From the NCBI RefSeq assembly GCF_011683955.1, contig NZ_JAAQPI010000002.1:324157-388156 (forward strand): a DNA stretch of 64,000 nt, written 5' to 3'. This DNA is from Pseudomaricurvus alkylphenolicus. Lineage in GTDB: Bacteria; Pseudomonadota; Gammaproteobacteria; Pseudomonadales; Cellvibrionaceae. Shown one piece after another: positions 16,641 through 24,950 of the stretch (position 1 is the stretch's first letter; each line of letters opens with the position of its first letter). Both the position numbers and the translations under genes were made by a program. The notes under the pieces are model-generated. The model was given only the letters and a program-made list of their open reading frames with translations. It was not told the origin of the DNA and did not search any database.

Positions 16641-17120
16641 CTATAAAACAGGAAACGGCTTAAACACCATTAACCAGAAAATCACCAATATAGCTGCAAA
16701 GGCCGGCACTCCCAAGGCCACCCATAGCCGCATCATGTTTTTAAAGTCGGGATCCAGCTCACCGGCATCCAACGATCGATCCGCAAGCGCTTTTAGCTTG
16801 TACTGAATAACGATGACCGGCGCCCAACAAACACCGATAAAAACGAACAGCGTAATCACCCAGAAAAACCAGGTGGAGGTAAAGGAATATCCGAGCTTCA
16901 ACATCAGAAGTATGCCCGTCACAAATTGAAGCAATACAGCGGGGGCTGTGAAAATCCAATCGGCCAATACAACATGACGAGCTGTCACCGCAATGGCCGC
17001 AGGATTGCTGGAACGACTTGCCATCAACATAAAAAAAGCTATACCTGCTCCTGTACCGGCCACAACCACCGCGCTCAGAATATGAATCAGTTTTAACAGC
17101 AGATAGTTATCCAATACCAC
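16641..17120 (-). CDS. DUF2269-type integral membrane protein
   Basis: A 159-residue protein with four predicted membrane segments (about 8-32, 50-72, 80-102 and 130-153). The opening LLLKLIHILSAVVVAGTGAG with its in-membrane His, and the HVVLADWIFTAPAVLLQFVTG segment, fit the DUF2269 family of conserved membrane proteins of unknown function. Membrane-embedded His residues hint at haem or metal binding, but that is speculation. It lies 11 bases after the dehydrogenase-like gene on the same strand, so the two probably form one transcript. Confidence 0.8.
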   Translation of the reverse strand: MVLDNYLLLKLIHILSAVVVAGTGAGIAFFMLMASRSSNPAAIAVTARHVVLADWIFTAPAVLLQFVTGILLMLKLGYSFTSTWFFWVITLFVFIGVCWAPVIVIQYKLKALADRSLDAGELDPDFKNMMRLWVALGVPAFAAILVIFWLMVFKPFPVL

Positions 17121-17131
17121 TCTCCGTTACT

Positions 17132-18271
17132 TTACTGTCCATGTGGTGATATCTCCGAGTGATGATAGATACCGAATTTTGAAGCTTCACAGTCAAACTC
17201 TCGCAGTGAATACAGCCCTAAACACGGCATCGCACCTCTGTCCTCCAGGCTGTCATTAATCAACTTCTTTGCCAGAATAATTGCAGAGAGCGTTGGGATA
17301 TAGGGACCGACCCCACGCTCGGCGCAAAGCGTCCACTTGATGCGCTTGGGCTCACGGTTTGCCCCCAAACCGGTGAGATTTATCTGCATACCACCAATGT
17401 CCGTGCCCAGCCCCCTGAAGATTTCGCTGGATTGAAAAATCCATCGGCTCAATACAGACCAGTTTTTGACCAACCCCATTTTCGCCAATAGAGCCATAAA
17501 CACCATACCGAAATGCAGAAATGGCAACTCCAGCCCCGCCTGGAAGTTAACCGTATGCACTGAATCGTAGCGCTGCGGGAACAGCTCCAAATCAGGAACG
17601 TCAACATTCGCCAACCAGCGCTTGCCAATTACTTTGTTAAAGAACAACTTTCTGGGAGACATCCAGCCATATTGATTCACCCACTGCCCCCTGGAAAAGA
17701 CCGAAAAGGGATGACCGGTGTAGGAGAGAATGCCTTTGACGGTGGCCTCACCACGCTCCGCTCTATTGCCAGGCGCAATGGCAAAATCGATGGCTTCAAG
17801 TTGTGTGAACTGCTCAACAAAACTGTCAATAACCGCCGAGGAAAGGCCCGGAACAGAACTGGCACCCGAGACCAGCAAAACCTTATTTTTAATCGCCTCG
17901 TCATTGAGCGCACGGATATCACAAACAAACCTTCGATCATCCGCCAGGTCAATATAGTGACTGCCAGCAGCTATGCATGCTGTGGGAACCCTATAGTCCT
18001 GCCCCTGAAAAGGGCCACCGGTATGTATCACCAGATCTGGTTTCAATGCCGCCAGTTCGTCTCGGAAGCACAGCGATGTTGTGTCGATCAGGGCTGGTTC
18101 TGTTCGTGCTTTCGCACCCATTGAGACAAGCTGAAGACACTGATCGCTGGCTTTGGAGTGATCACGGCCAGCGATGACAAGGGTAAGCCCTGGAATCATC
18201 ACCAAGATCTCAGCAATGCGTTTGCCGAAATTTCCATAACCTCCAAGAATCAAAATCCTATTTACTGCCAT
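17132..18271 (-). CDS. saccharopine dehydrogenase-like NAD(P)-binding protein
   Basis: A 379-residue protein with an N-terminal Rossmann fold: RILILGGYGNFGKRIAEIL, then GRDHSKASDQCLQL and LVIHTGGPFQGQDYRVPTAC with HYIDLADDR. This arrangement is that of saccharopine dehydrogenase / trans-acting enoyl reductase relatives, which reduce diverse carbonyl or imine substrates. The C-terminal half is not diagnostic. The start at 18271 has AGGGA nearby and places the Rossmann motif at residue 5; the frame is open for 78 codons upstream, but that part is basic and not family-like. Exact substrate unknown. Confidence 0.8.
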   Translation of the reverse strand: MAVNRILILGGYGNFGKRIAEILVMIPGLTLVIAGRDHSKASDQCLQLVSMGAKARTEPALIDTTSLCFRDELAALKPDLVIHTGGPFQGQDYRVPTACIAAGSHYIDLADDRRFVCDIRALNDEAIKNKVLLVSGASSVPGLSSAVIDSFVEQFTQLEAIDFAIAPGNRAERGEATVKGILSYTGHPFSVFSRGQWVNQYGWMSPRKLFFNKVIGKRWLANVDVPDLELFPQRYDSVHTVNFQAGLELPFLHFGMVFMALLAKMGLVKNWSVLSRWIFQSSEIFRGLGTDIGGMQINLTGLGANREPKRIKWTLCAERGVGPYIPTLSAIILAKKLINDSLEDRGAMPCLGLYSLREFDCEASKFGIYHHSEISPHGQ

Positions 18272-18533
18272 GCTATCCCTATTGCTCAGAGGTCGATGCC
18301 CTATTCTCCGAAATTGCCAAACGCGAGGATATTGACCGTTATCTGAGGGACCATCATATGCTGTTTTGTAGTGGCTTGTATCTCCCCAAAACCCGGATCC
18401 AAGCTTCTGACTGAGCGACCATGACCAGTCAAATTTAGCCGGGCTTCGACGCTCGGCACCGCACATATGGATTCCCCTTCGGAGATTGAACGTGCGCTTG
18501 GTCAATCACGTCTTATACTCATAAATAACGCTT

Positions 18534-20936
18534 GTGTTTATAACCACTGGTAAGGATGGCCTCTTGAAGCTCACCAAGGACCAATTGGGGCGGCGCGTCC
18601 CGCCCGATATCCTGGATTTCGCCACTACAAGGGAGCTGGCGGATTTTGAAGGTATCCTGGGTCAACCCCGGGCCACCGAAGCATTGGAGTTCGGCCTGGG
18701 TATGGAACAGCCCGGCTACAATCTATATATCGCCGGGGATGCGGGTACCGGACGCATCCGCTATTTGCTCAGTTATCTGCAACCACGTATCGGTCAGCAC
18801 CAGACTCCTTCCGACTGGCTCTATGTCAACAACTTCGATACGCCGCTGGAACCCCGCGCCATCAGTATGCCCAACAAGCAGGGCAGCCAACTGCTGCGGG
18901 ACATCGACCACCTGATTGACGCCCTGCTGGATACCTTTCCGGCTGCCTTCGAGAACCCCAGCTACATACAGCGTCGCAATGCCCTTCAGGCACGCTTTGA
19001 TGAAACCTACGACGACGCGATTTCTCAAGTGCGCCGCGCCGCGGTCAGTCGCCAGGTGGCTATGTTCTACGAGGAGGGATCGGTCAGCTTTTCGCCGCTG
19101 ATTGACGGCAAGGTCGCCGATGATGCTCAGTTTGCCAGCCTCGACGAAAAAGAGATGGACTACTTCCAGCAGCAAGTGGACCAACTGGAACAGCTGCTGA
19201 GCGAGGTGTTGCTGGAGTTGCCGCAGTGGCAGCGTGATCTTAACGATGGCATGAGGCAGCTGCGTGAGGCCACCATTGCCCAGGCACTTAAACCCCTGTT
19301 CCAATCATTGCGCCAACGCTATACCGGTTACGCTTCTGTGAGTATCTACCTGGCGCAAATGCTCAATCACTTGCCCAGGGTGATTGAGGAACACTTTGGC
19401 GGCCAGGGCAAAGCGCCCGCGGAATCCCCATCGCAGCAGCGAAAGCTGCTGGAAGGGATTTATCGACCGAATCTGCTGACCTCAGCCATGGACAGTGGTA
19501 TGCCGGTGATTCAGGAAAGCAACCCCAATTACCAGAATCTGTTTGGCCGGGTCAGCTTCAGTAATGATGAAAGCGCCGGTGCCTGCCAGCACATCACTCC
19601 GGGCGCCTTGCACCGCGCCAACGGCGGCTATCTGATTCTCAACGTGGAGAAGCTACTTGCCGGCGACAATACCTGGTCGGCGCTTAAGCGTATGCTGCGG
19701 GACGGCTGCATTAATCTGGAACCGCCTCCCGGCGAAATCCAGCTGGGCGGGGTGATTCCATTGAGACCGGAACCCATTCCGCTGGACATCAAAGTCATTC
19801 TGATTGGTCCCCGGGAAATTTATTACACTCTGGACCAGTTGGACCCGGATTTTAACGAACTGTTTCGGGTACTGGTGGACTTTGAGAGCGTGTTTGCCAG
19901 CAATGGCTCCACACTTAACCAGTTTGCTCATCTGGTGCATTCCCGGGCCCGGGAGTCCGGCCTGTCGGAATTATCTGCTGCAGCCGTGGCGCGATTGGCG
20001 GAACACGCTCACCGGCTGGCCGAACACCAACTGCGACTCACCGCCCGTATCGATGCCATTGTGGAGATTGTCAGCGAGGCCGACTTTGCCTGTCGCCAGG
20101 ACCGTGCGTCCTTGATCGAGGTTGAACACATCAACCGCGCCATCGAAGCCCGCAGCCGACGCAACGCAAGGCTGCGAGACCGATTACTGGAAGACATTCT
20201 CGACGGCACGGTGGTGATCAGCACAGAAGGTAACGCCAAGGGTCAGGTGAATGGCCTGTCTCTTTTGCAGGTAGGGGATATGGCGTTTGGTTGCCCGACA
20301 CGAATTACCGCAACCGTACACCCTGGCTCACGGGGAGTGGTGGATATTGAGCGGGAGGTGGAACTCGGGCAACCGGTGCATTCGAAAGGCGTGATGATTC
20401 TGACAGGCTACCTGTGCAGTTGCTACGCTCAGGAATTTCCACTGGGGGTATCGGCCCACATTGCCATGGAACAATCCTACAGTTACATCGACGGTGACAG
20501 TGCTTCGCTGGCCGAACTCTGCGCGCTGCTTTCTGCGCTGGTAGGCCAGCCTCTACGGCAGGATTTGGCGGTGACGGGTTCTATCAATCAGCGAGGAGAA
20601 ATTCAGGCCGTCGGCGGCGTCAATGAGAAGGTGGAATGCTTTTACGATCTCTGCCAGGCCCGCGGGCTTACCGGTAATCAGGGGGTCATTTTACCGGCCA
20701 GCAATCAACTCAATCTGATGCTGAGTGATCGGGTCATCGAAGCCGTGGCGAAACGACAGTTCAACGTGTATGCCGTAGCCACCGTCAACGAAGCGCTCGG
20801 CATTCTGACCGGCAAGGAGCCAGGCAAGGCTAACAGTAAGGGCCAGTTTCCCAAGGGTACGCTCAATGATCGCATCCTCAAACGCCTGGCCCACTTTGCC
20901 CGGCTCACTCGGTCATTGTCAGAGACCGGCGGTTAA
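18534..20936 (+). CDS. Lon-like ATP-dependent protease
   Basis: A protein of up to 800 residues with an AAA+ ATPase region and a C-terminal Lon-type protease domain, like the YcbZ/LonP-like proteins of proteobacteria. The P-loop reads GDAGTGR (68-74), with Arg in place of the usual Lys. A long insertion with coiled-coil character spans about 130-260. The protease dyad is Ser656 (DGDSAS) and Lys699 (GGVNEKV), 43 residues apart as in E. coli Lon. The first GTG is at 18534. A TTG at 18564 has AAGGA 7 bases upstream and may be the true start, giving 790 residues. It ends 4 bases into the convergent dehydrogenase gene. Confidence 0.88.
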   Translation: MFITTGKDGLLKLTKDQLGRRVPPDILDFATTRELADFEGILGQPRATEALEFGLGMEQPGYNLYIAGDAGTGRIRYLLSYLQPRIGQHQTPSDWLYVNNFDTPLEPRAISMPNKQGSQLLRDIDHLIDALLDTFPAAFENPSYIQRRNALQARFDETYDDAISQVRRAAVSRQVAMFYEEGSVSFSPLIDGKVADDAQFASLDEKEMDYFQQQVDQLEQLLSEVLLELPQWQRDLNDGMRQLREATIAQALKPLFQSLRQRYTGYASVSIYLAQMLNHLPRVIEEHFGGQGKAPAESPSQQRKLLEGIYRPNLLTSAMDSGMPVIQESNPNYQNLFGRVSFSNDESAGACQHITPGALHRANGGYLILNVEKLLAGDNTWSALKRMLRDGCINLEPPPGEIQLGGVIPLRPEPIPLDIKVILIGPREIYYTLDQLDPDFNELFRVLVDFESVFASNGSTLNQFAHLVHSRARESGLSELSAAAVARLAEHAHRLAEHQLRLTARIDAIVEIVSEADFACRQDRASLIEVEHINRAIEARSRRNARLRDRLLEDILDGTVVISTEGNAKGQVNGLSLLQVGDMAFGCPTRITATVHPGSRGVVDIEREVELGQPVHSKGVMILTGYLCSCYAQEFPLGVSAHIAMEQSYSYIDGDSASLAELCALLSALVGQPLRQDLAVTGSINQRGEIQAVGGVNEKVECFYDLCQARGLTGNQGVILPASNQLNLMLSDRVIEAVAKRQFNVYAVATVNEALGILTGKEPGKANSKGQFPKGTLNDRILKRLAHFARLTRSLSETGG

Positions 20937-21703
20937 CGCGGCTGCATCCGAATAGCGCCATCGCAGCGAATGGTTTCGCCGTTGAGGTAGTCATTTTCGA
21001 CGATGCTCTGAGCCAGTTTGGCGATTTCATCCGGCTTACCCAGACGCGACGGGTAGGGCACATTCGCAGACAGCGCGGCCACGGTTTCTTCGGGCAGCGA
21101 GTCGCACATCGGTGTATGGATCAGTCCCGGCGCAATGGTATTGACGCGAATACCGTAAGCGGCGAGGTCACGGGCGACAGGCAGGGTCATGCCGACAATA
21201 CCGCCCTTTGAGGCGCTGTAGGCCGCCTGCCCCATTTGCCCCTCAAACGCAGCAACTGAAGCAGTATTGATGATCACACCCCGGCCACCGTCCTCGTTGA
21301 TGGGCTCCTGCTGGCTCATAACCTCGGCCACCAGACGCAATACGTTGAAGCTGCCCACCAGATTAATACCAATAACCTTGTTGAACAGGTCGAGGGGAAA
21401 CGCCCCTTTTTTGCCAATGGTTTTGGCGGCATCGGCAACACCGGCGTAGTTGGAGCAGATGTGAATGGCACCAAAGGCGGCAAGGGTCGCATCGATGCCA
21501 GCTTTCACCGAGGCTTCGTCGGTAACGTTGACGTTCTGATAGATAACGGCATCACCCAGCTCGGCGGCGATGGCCTGACCGCGCTCTTCGTTCATATCAA
21601 AGATCGCGACCTTTGCTCCATTGGCGACGAAGCGGCGTACGGTTGCCTCACCGAGACCGGATGCACCGCCGGTAATAACAGCAACTTTGTGGTTAATGTC
21701 CAT
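20933..21703 (-). CDS. SDR-family 3-hydroxyacyl-CoA dehydrogenase (HSD10-like)
   Basis: A 256-residue short-chain dehydrogenase. The cofactor loop is TGGASGLGEATVRRF, Asp follows in IFDMNEERG (NAD preference), and the catalytic Ser/Tyr/Lys lie in NTASVAAFEGQMGQAAYSASKGG. APGLIHTPM and the C-terminal GETIRCDGAIRMQPR match type-II 3-hydroxyacyl-CoA dehydrogenases acting on short or 2-methyl-branched hydroxyacyl-CoAs. The usual NNAG motif reads SNYAG. It is the last gene of the thiolase - acyl-CoA dehydrogenase - SDR set. Confidence 0.9.
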   Translation of the reverse strand: MDINHKVAVITGGASGLGEATVRRFVANGAKVAIFDMNEERGQAIAAELGDAVIYQNVNVTDEASVKAGIDATLAAFGAIHICSNYAGVADAAKTIGKKGAFPLDLFNKVIGINLVGSFNVLRLVAEVMSQQEPINEDGGRGVIINTASVAAFEGQMGQAAYSASKGGIVGMTLPVARDLAAYGIRVNTIAPGLIHTPMCDSLPEETVAALSANVPYPSRLGKPDEIAKLAQSIVENDYLNGETIRCDGAIRMQPR

Positions 21704-21751
21704 GATAAATCTCCAACAATCATCTGACTTACTGAGCTTTTTCTGTATTGT

Positions 21752-22921
21752 TTACTGTATTTCCCGCAGCAGTTCACGGGCAATAATGACACGCTGCACT
21801 TCGCTGGTACCTTCGTAAATAGCGGTAACCCGTGCATCGCGAGCAAAACGTTCGAGCGGAACCTCCTGGGTGTAACCAACGCCGCCCATCAATTGCAGAG
21901 CGGTATAGCACACTTGGTTGGCGGTTTCCGTCGCATGCAGTTTGGCCATGGAGGCCGCCTTGCCAAACGCTTTGCCCTGCTGTTTTTGCCAGGCGGCATT
22001 CATCACCAACAAACGGGCAGCTTCAAGTTGGGTATAGGCATCCGCCATCATCCATTGTGGACCCTGCATCTTGGCGATGGCGGAACCGAATTGCTCGCGT
22101 TCGGTGGTGTACTGACGCGCATAATCCATCGCTGCCTGACCAACACCCAGAGCAAGAGAACCAATGCCTATGCGTCCGCCGGCTAATTCGGCCACGGCGA
22201 TGCGGAAGCCGTCGTTCAGCTTGCCCATCAGCGCGGAGCCGGGGATGCGGCAGTCTTCAAAGATCACCATATTGGTAGCGGAGGCGTGCTGTCCCATTTT
22301 TTCTTCGGCTTTGCCGATGGTCATACCCGGTGTACCCGCTTCCACCAGAAAGCAGGAAATGCCCTTGCCTTTGGGGGCGTCCGAGTCTGTGACCGCCCAC
22401 ACCACAAACACACCTGCGTACTCCGCGCTGCTGATCCACATTTTGGTGCCGTTCAACACCCAGTCGTCGCCATCGCGTACCGCTCGGGTTCTCATACCGG
22501 CAGGGTCGGAACCAGCGCCCGATTCGGACAGGCAGAAGCCTCCCGCCGGGTACTCGCCCGAACACAGCTTGGGCAGGTATTTCTGTTTTTGCTCTTCGCT
22601 GGCAATGGTCTGAATGACTTCGCCCACCATATTGGTAACCGACATGGTAACCGCGGTGGAGGCACAAGCTCTGGCGACTTCAGTAATCGCCACACTGAAG
22701 GAAACAACCCCCGCTTCGCTACCGCCGTATTCAGCACTGATGTTAAGCCCCATAAAGCCCAGTTCGGCCAGTTTTTTCAGGTTGGCAAGAAAGATTTGGC
22801 GCTCCGCTTCGGGCTCTTCACCGCGGTCCAGTTTGGCGGCAACCGGCTGCAGTTCGGCTTCTGCGAACTTGCGGGCCATGTCTTGAATCAGGGCCTGTTC
22901 TTCGGTCAAAGACATATCCAT
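21752..22921 (-). CDS. acyl-CoA dehydrogenase, short/branched-chain type
   Basis: A 389-residue FAD enzyme that oxidises acyl-CoA to 2-enoyl-CoA. It has FCLSESGAGSDPAGMRTRA (flavin and substrate site), WISSAEYAGVFVVWA, QFGSAIAKMQGPQWMMAD, and QLMGGVGYTQEVPLERFARDARVTAIYEGTSE with the Glu of YEGTSE near the C-terminus. Most short-chain ACADs carry the catalytic base there or close by. The start at 22921 has GAGGT 8 bases upstream and lies 10 bases after the thiolase stop, so the two are co-transcribed. Pathway context suggests isoleucine or short-chain fatty acid breakdown. Confidence 0.93.
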   Translation of the reverse strand: MDMSLTEEQALIQDMARKFAEAELQPVAAKLDRGEEPEAERQIFLANLKKLAELGFMGLNISAEYGGSEAGVVSFSVAITEVARACASTAVTMSVTNMVGEVIQTIASEEQKQKYLPKLCSGEYPAGGFCLSESGAGSDPAGMRTRAVRDGDDWVLNGTKMWISSAEYAGVFVVWAVTDSDAPKGKGISCFLVEAGTPGMTIGKAEEKMGQHASATNMVIFEDCRIPGSALMGKLNDGFRIAVAELAGGRIGIGSLALGVGQAAMDYARQYTTEREQFGSAIAKMQGPQWMMADAYTQLEAARLLVMNAAWQKQQGKAFGKAASMAKLHATETANQVCYTALQLMGGVGYTQEVPLERFARDARVTAIYEGTSEVQRVIIARELLREIQ

Positions 22922-22931
22922 GGGTGTTACC

Positions 22932-24131
22932 TCACAACATTTCAATAGCGATGGCGGTGGCTTCGCCGCCACCAATACAAAGGCTGGCAACGCCTCGTTT
23001 TTTGCCCAGGCGCTTAAGAGCATAGATCAGGGTCACGAGAATACGAGCACCCGAAGCGCCGATGGGATGACCCAGCGCACAAGCACCGCCGTTAATGTTC
23101 ACCTTGTCGATATCCAGGTCCAGCCCGCGAATGGCCAACATGGCGACCATGGCAAACGCCTCATTGATTTCAAACAGATCCACATCGTCTTTATGCCAAT
23201 GCAGCTCGTTCAACAGCTTGCGAATGGCAGCGATGGGCGTGATGGTAAATTCGCTGGGGTGCTGGGCGTGGCCTGTGTGACCGCAGATTTTTGCCAGCGG
23301 TTGCAGGTTCAGCTGTCTTGCCCTGGCGGCACTCATCAACAACAGTGCCGCGGCCCCATCAGAAATGGAGCTGGAATTGGCGGCGGTAATGGTGCCGTCT
23401 TTGGCAAAAGCGGGTTTTAAACCGGGAATCTTGTCAGGGCGGGCATTGCCCGGTTGTTCGTCGGTAGTCACGGTGACCTCACCGCGACGACTGCTGAAGG
23501 TGACCGGGACCGTTTCCTCCTCGAACCAGCCTTCTTCGATGGCTTGGTTAGCGCGGCTCAATGACTGCAGAGCGTATTCATCCATCTGCTCACGGGTGAT
23601 GCCTTCAGCATCGGCTTTTTCCTGGGCAAAGGTGCCCATGGCGCGGCCAGTGTAGGCATCCTCGAGTCCATCAACAAACATGTGATCCTTGATTTCGCCA
23701 TGCCCGAGACGCAAGCCATCGCGCGCCTTAGCGATAAAATAGGGGGCTTTCGTCATACTTTCCATACCGCCGGCGATGGCGATATCACAGCTGCCCGCGC
23801 GAATTTGATCGTGGGCCAGCATTGCCGCCTTCATCCCGGAACCACAGACCTTGCTGACGGTGGTGCATCGAGTGGGCAGATCCAGTCCTGCTCCCAGCGC
23901 GGCCTGACGGGCCGGCGCCTGGCCAACCCCGGCATTGAGGACGTTGCCCATCAACACTTCTTCCACCTGGTCCGGCTGCAGGCCGGTCCGCTCAAGCAGG
24001 CTTTTGATGGCCGCAGCCCCCAGCTCTGGTGCAGATTGAGAGGCGAATGCGCCCTGAAAACCGCCCATTGGGGTTCTCGCCGCAGCGACGATAACGACGT
24101 CCTGGTCGCTCAATTGGGTTTCGCTCGTCAT
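22932..24131 (-). CDS. acetyl-CoA C-acyltransferase (thiolase)
   Basis: A 399-residue thiolase. The nucleophile Cys lies in TTVSKVCGSGMKAAM, the His in NEAFAMVAM, and the second Cys/His region in NVNGGACALGHPIGASGARIL and ASLCIGGGEATAIAIEML. It opens with VVIVAAARTPMGGFQGAFAS. It may act as acetoacetyl-CoA or 2-methylacetoacetyl-CoA thiolase. It is the first gene of an operon with an acyl-CoA dehydrogenase and an HSD10-like dehydrogenase. An enoyl-CoA hydratase is missing from the set and must be supplied from elsewhere. Confidence 0.93.
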   Translation of the reverse strand: MTSETQLSDQDVVIVAAARTPMGGFQGAFASQSAPELGAAAIKSLLERTGLQPDQVEEVLMGNVLNAGVGQAPARQAALGAGLDLPTRCTTVSKVCGSGMKAAMLAHDQIRAGSCDIAIAGGMESMTKAPYFIAKARDGLRLGHGEIKDHMFVDGLEDAYTGRAMGTFAQEKADAEGITREQMDEYALQSLSRANQAIEEGWFEEETVPVTFSSRRGEVTVTTDEQPGNARPDKIPGLKPAFAKDGTITAANSSSISDGAAALLLMSAARARQLNLQPLAKICGHTGHAQHPSEFTITPIAAIRKLLNELHWHKDDVDLFEINEAFAMVAMLAIRGLDLDIDKVNINGGACALGHPIGASGARILVTLIYALKRLGKKRGVASLCIGGGEATAIAIEML

Positions 24132-24307
24132 AGATTCGACTCCTTTGTGAAGATGGGAAAGACAATCGCACCATCATAGGTCGATCACCGATTGATCAAC
24201 AGGGCGCGGGACCTCACAAAAACTCACAATTTTTGCCGTCCGTAAGGTCACCGCTCTGACAGAGTGACACTTCGCTCACAAAGGCAGTTGGATTGGCACA
24301 GTTTCGC

Positions 24308-24313
24308 TATAAT
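24308..24313 (+). promoter_or_regulatory. candidate -10 box for the SixA-like gene
   Basis: A perfect TATAAT lies 39 bases before the chosen start codon. No good -35 hexamer is present at 16-18 bases, so strength or dependence on an activator is uncertain. Confidence 0.4.
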
Positions 24314-24351
24314 CAAGAGGTCTGGTGCAACAATGTCACTCAAATCAGGCT

Positions 24352-24849
24352 ATGAAGACTTTGCATATGCTTCGGCACGCAAAATCCAGCTGGGATGATC
24401 CGACGCTGGCGGATGTGGACCGCCCCCTTAACGGCCGTGGGCTCAAAGCCTGCAGTACCATGGCAGGGGCCATGGTGGAGTCCGGCTGCGAATTTCACAA
24501 TATTTTTTGCAGCCCGGCCAAGCGTGCCCGCTCAACCATTGAGAACATCGCCGCGCAATTGACCGGCAGCGATATTCGTTGGCAGATCGACCGGGATCTA
24601 TACACCTTTAGTGATCAGGATCTCCTGCACTGGTGCCACCAGCTGGATGACGATTTGGATCAGGTGATGTTGGTAGGTCACAATCCCGCCATCACCGACT
24701 TTTGTAATCGGCTCAACCGAAATGGTGATTTTGTGGCAAATGTTCCCACCTGTGGATATGTGAGACTGCAGATTGAGAGTGTCTGGTCAGAGCTTGAGGA
24801 TAACGCGGCAAGCCTGGAGTTGCTGTTAACGCCCAAGATGCTGCGCTGA
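24352..24849 (+). CDS. SixA-like phosphohistidine phosphatase
   Basis: A 165-residue histidine phosphatase. The catalytic LRHAKSSWDDP is at residues 6-16, RPLNGRGLKAC follows, SPAKRARSTIENIA carries the second Arg, and VGHNPAITDF supplies the second His. SixA removes phosphate from phosphohistidine in phosphotransfer proteins such as NPr in E. coli; family members vary in substrate. The start at 24352 places RHA at the usual distance from the N-terminus. A GTG at 24325 with AGAGG nearby would add nine residues. It converges on the repeat-protein gene. Confidence 0.85.
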   Translation: MKTLHMLRHAKSSWDDPTLADVDRPLNGRGLKACSTMAGAMVESGCEFHNIFCSPAKRARSTIENIAAQLTGSDIRWQIDRDLYTFSDQDLLHWCHQLDDDLDQVMLVGHNPAITDFCNRLNRNGDFVANVPTCGYVRLQIESVWSELEDNAASLELLLTPKMLR

Positions 24850-24867
24850 ACCTGGTTTACAGAAGAT

Positions 24868-24901
24868 GCCGACAGAGATCGCCTAGTTGATCTCTGTCGG
24901 C
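24868..24901. terminator. hairpin between convergent genes, probable bidirectional terminator
   Basis: GCCGACAGAGATC pairs perfectly over 13 bases with GATCTCTGTCGGC across an 8-base loop. It lies 18 bases after the SixA stop and 50 bases after the repeat-protein stop. No clear U run follows on either strand, so it may act as a transcript-end stabiliser or with Rho. Confidence 0.6.
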
Positions 24902-24950
24902 GGTGGGGAGTTTTCCGGTGATCCCCACACCGCTGGGGTTTTGAGAGACC

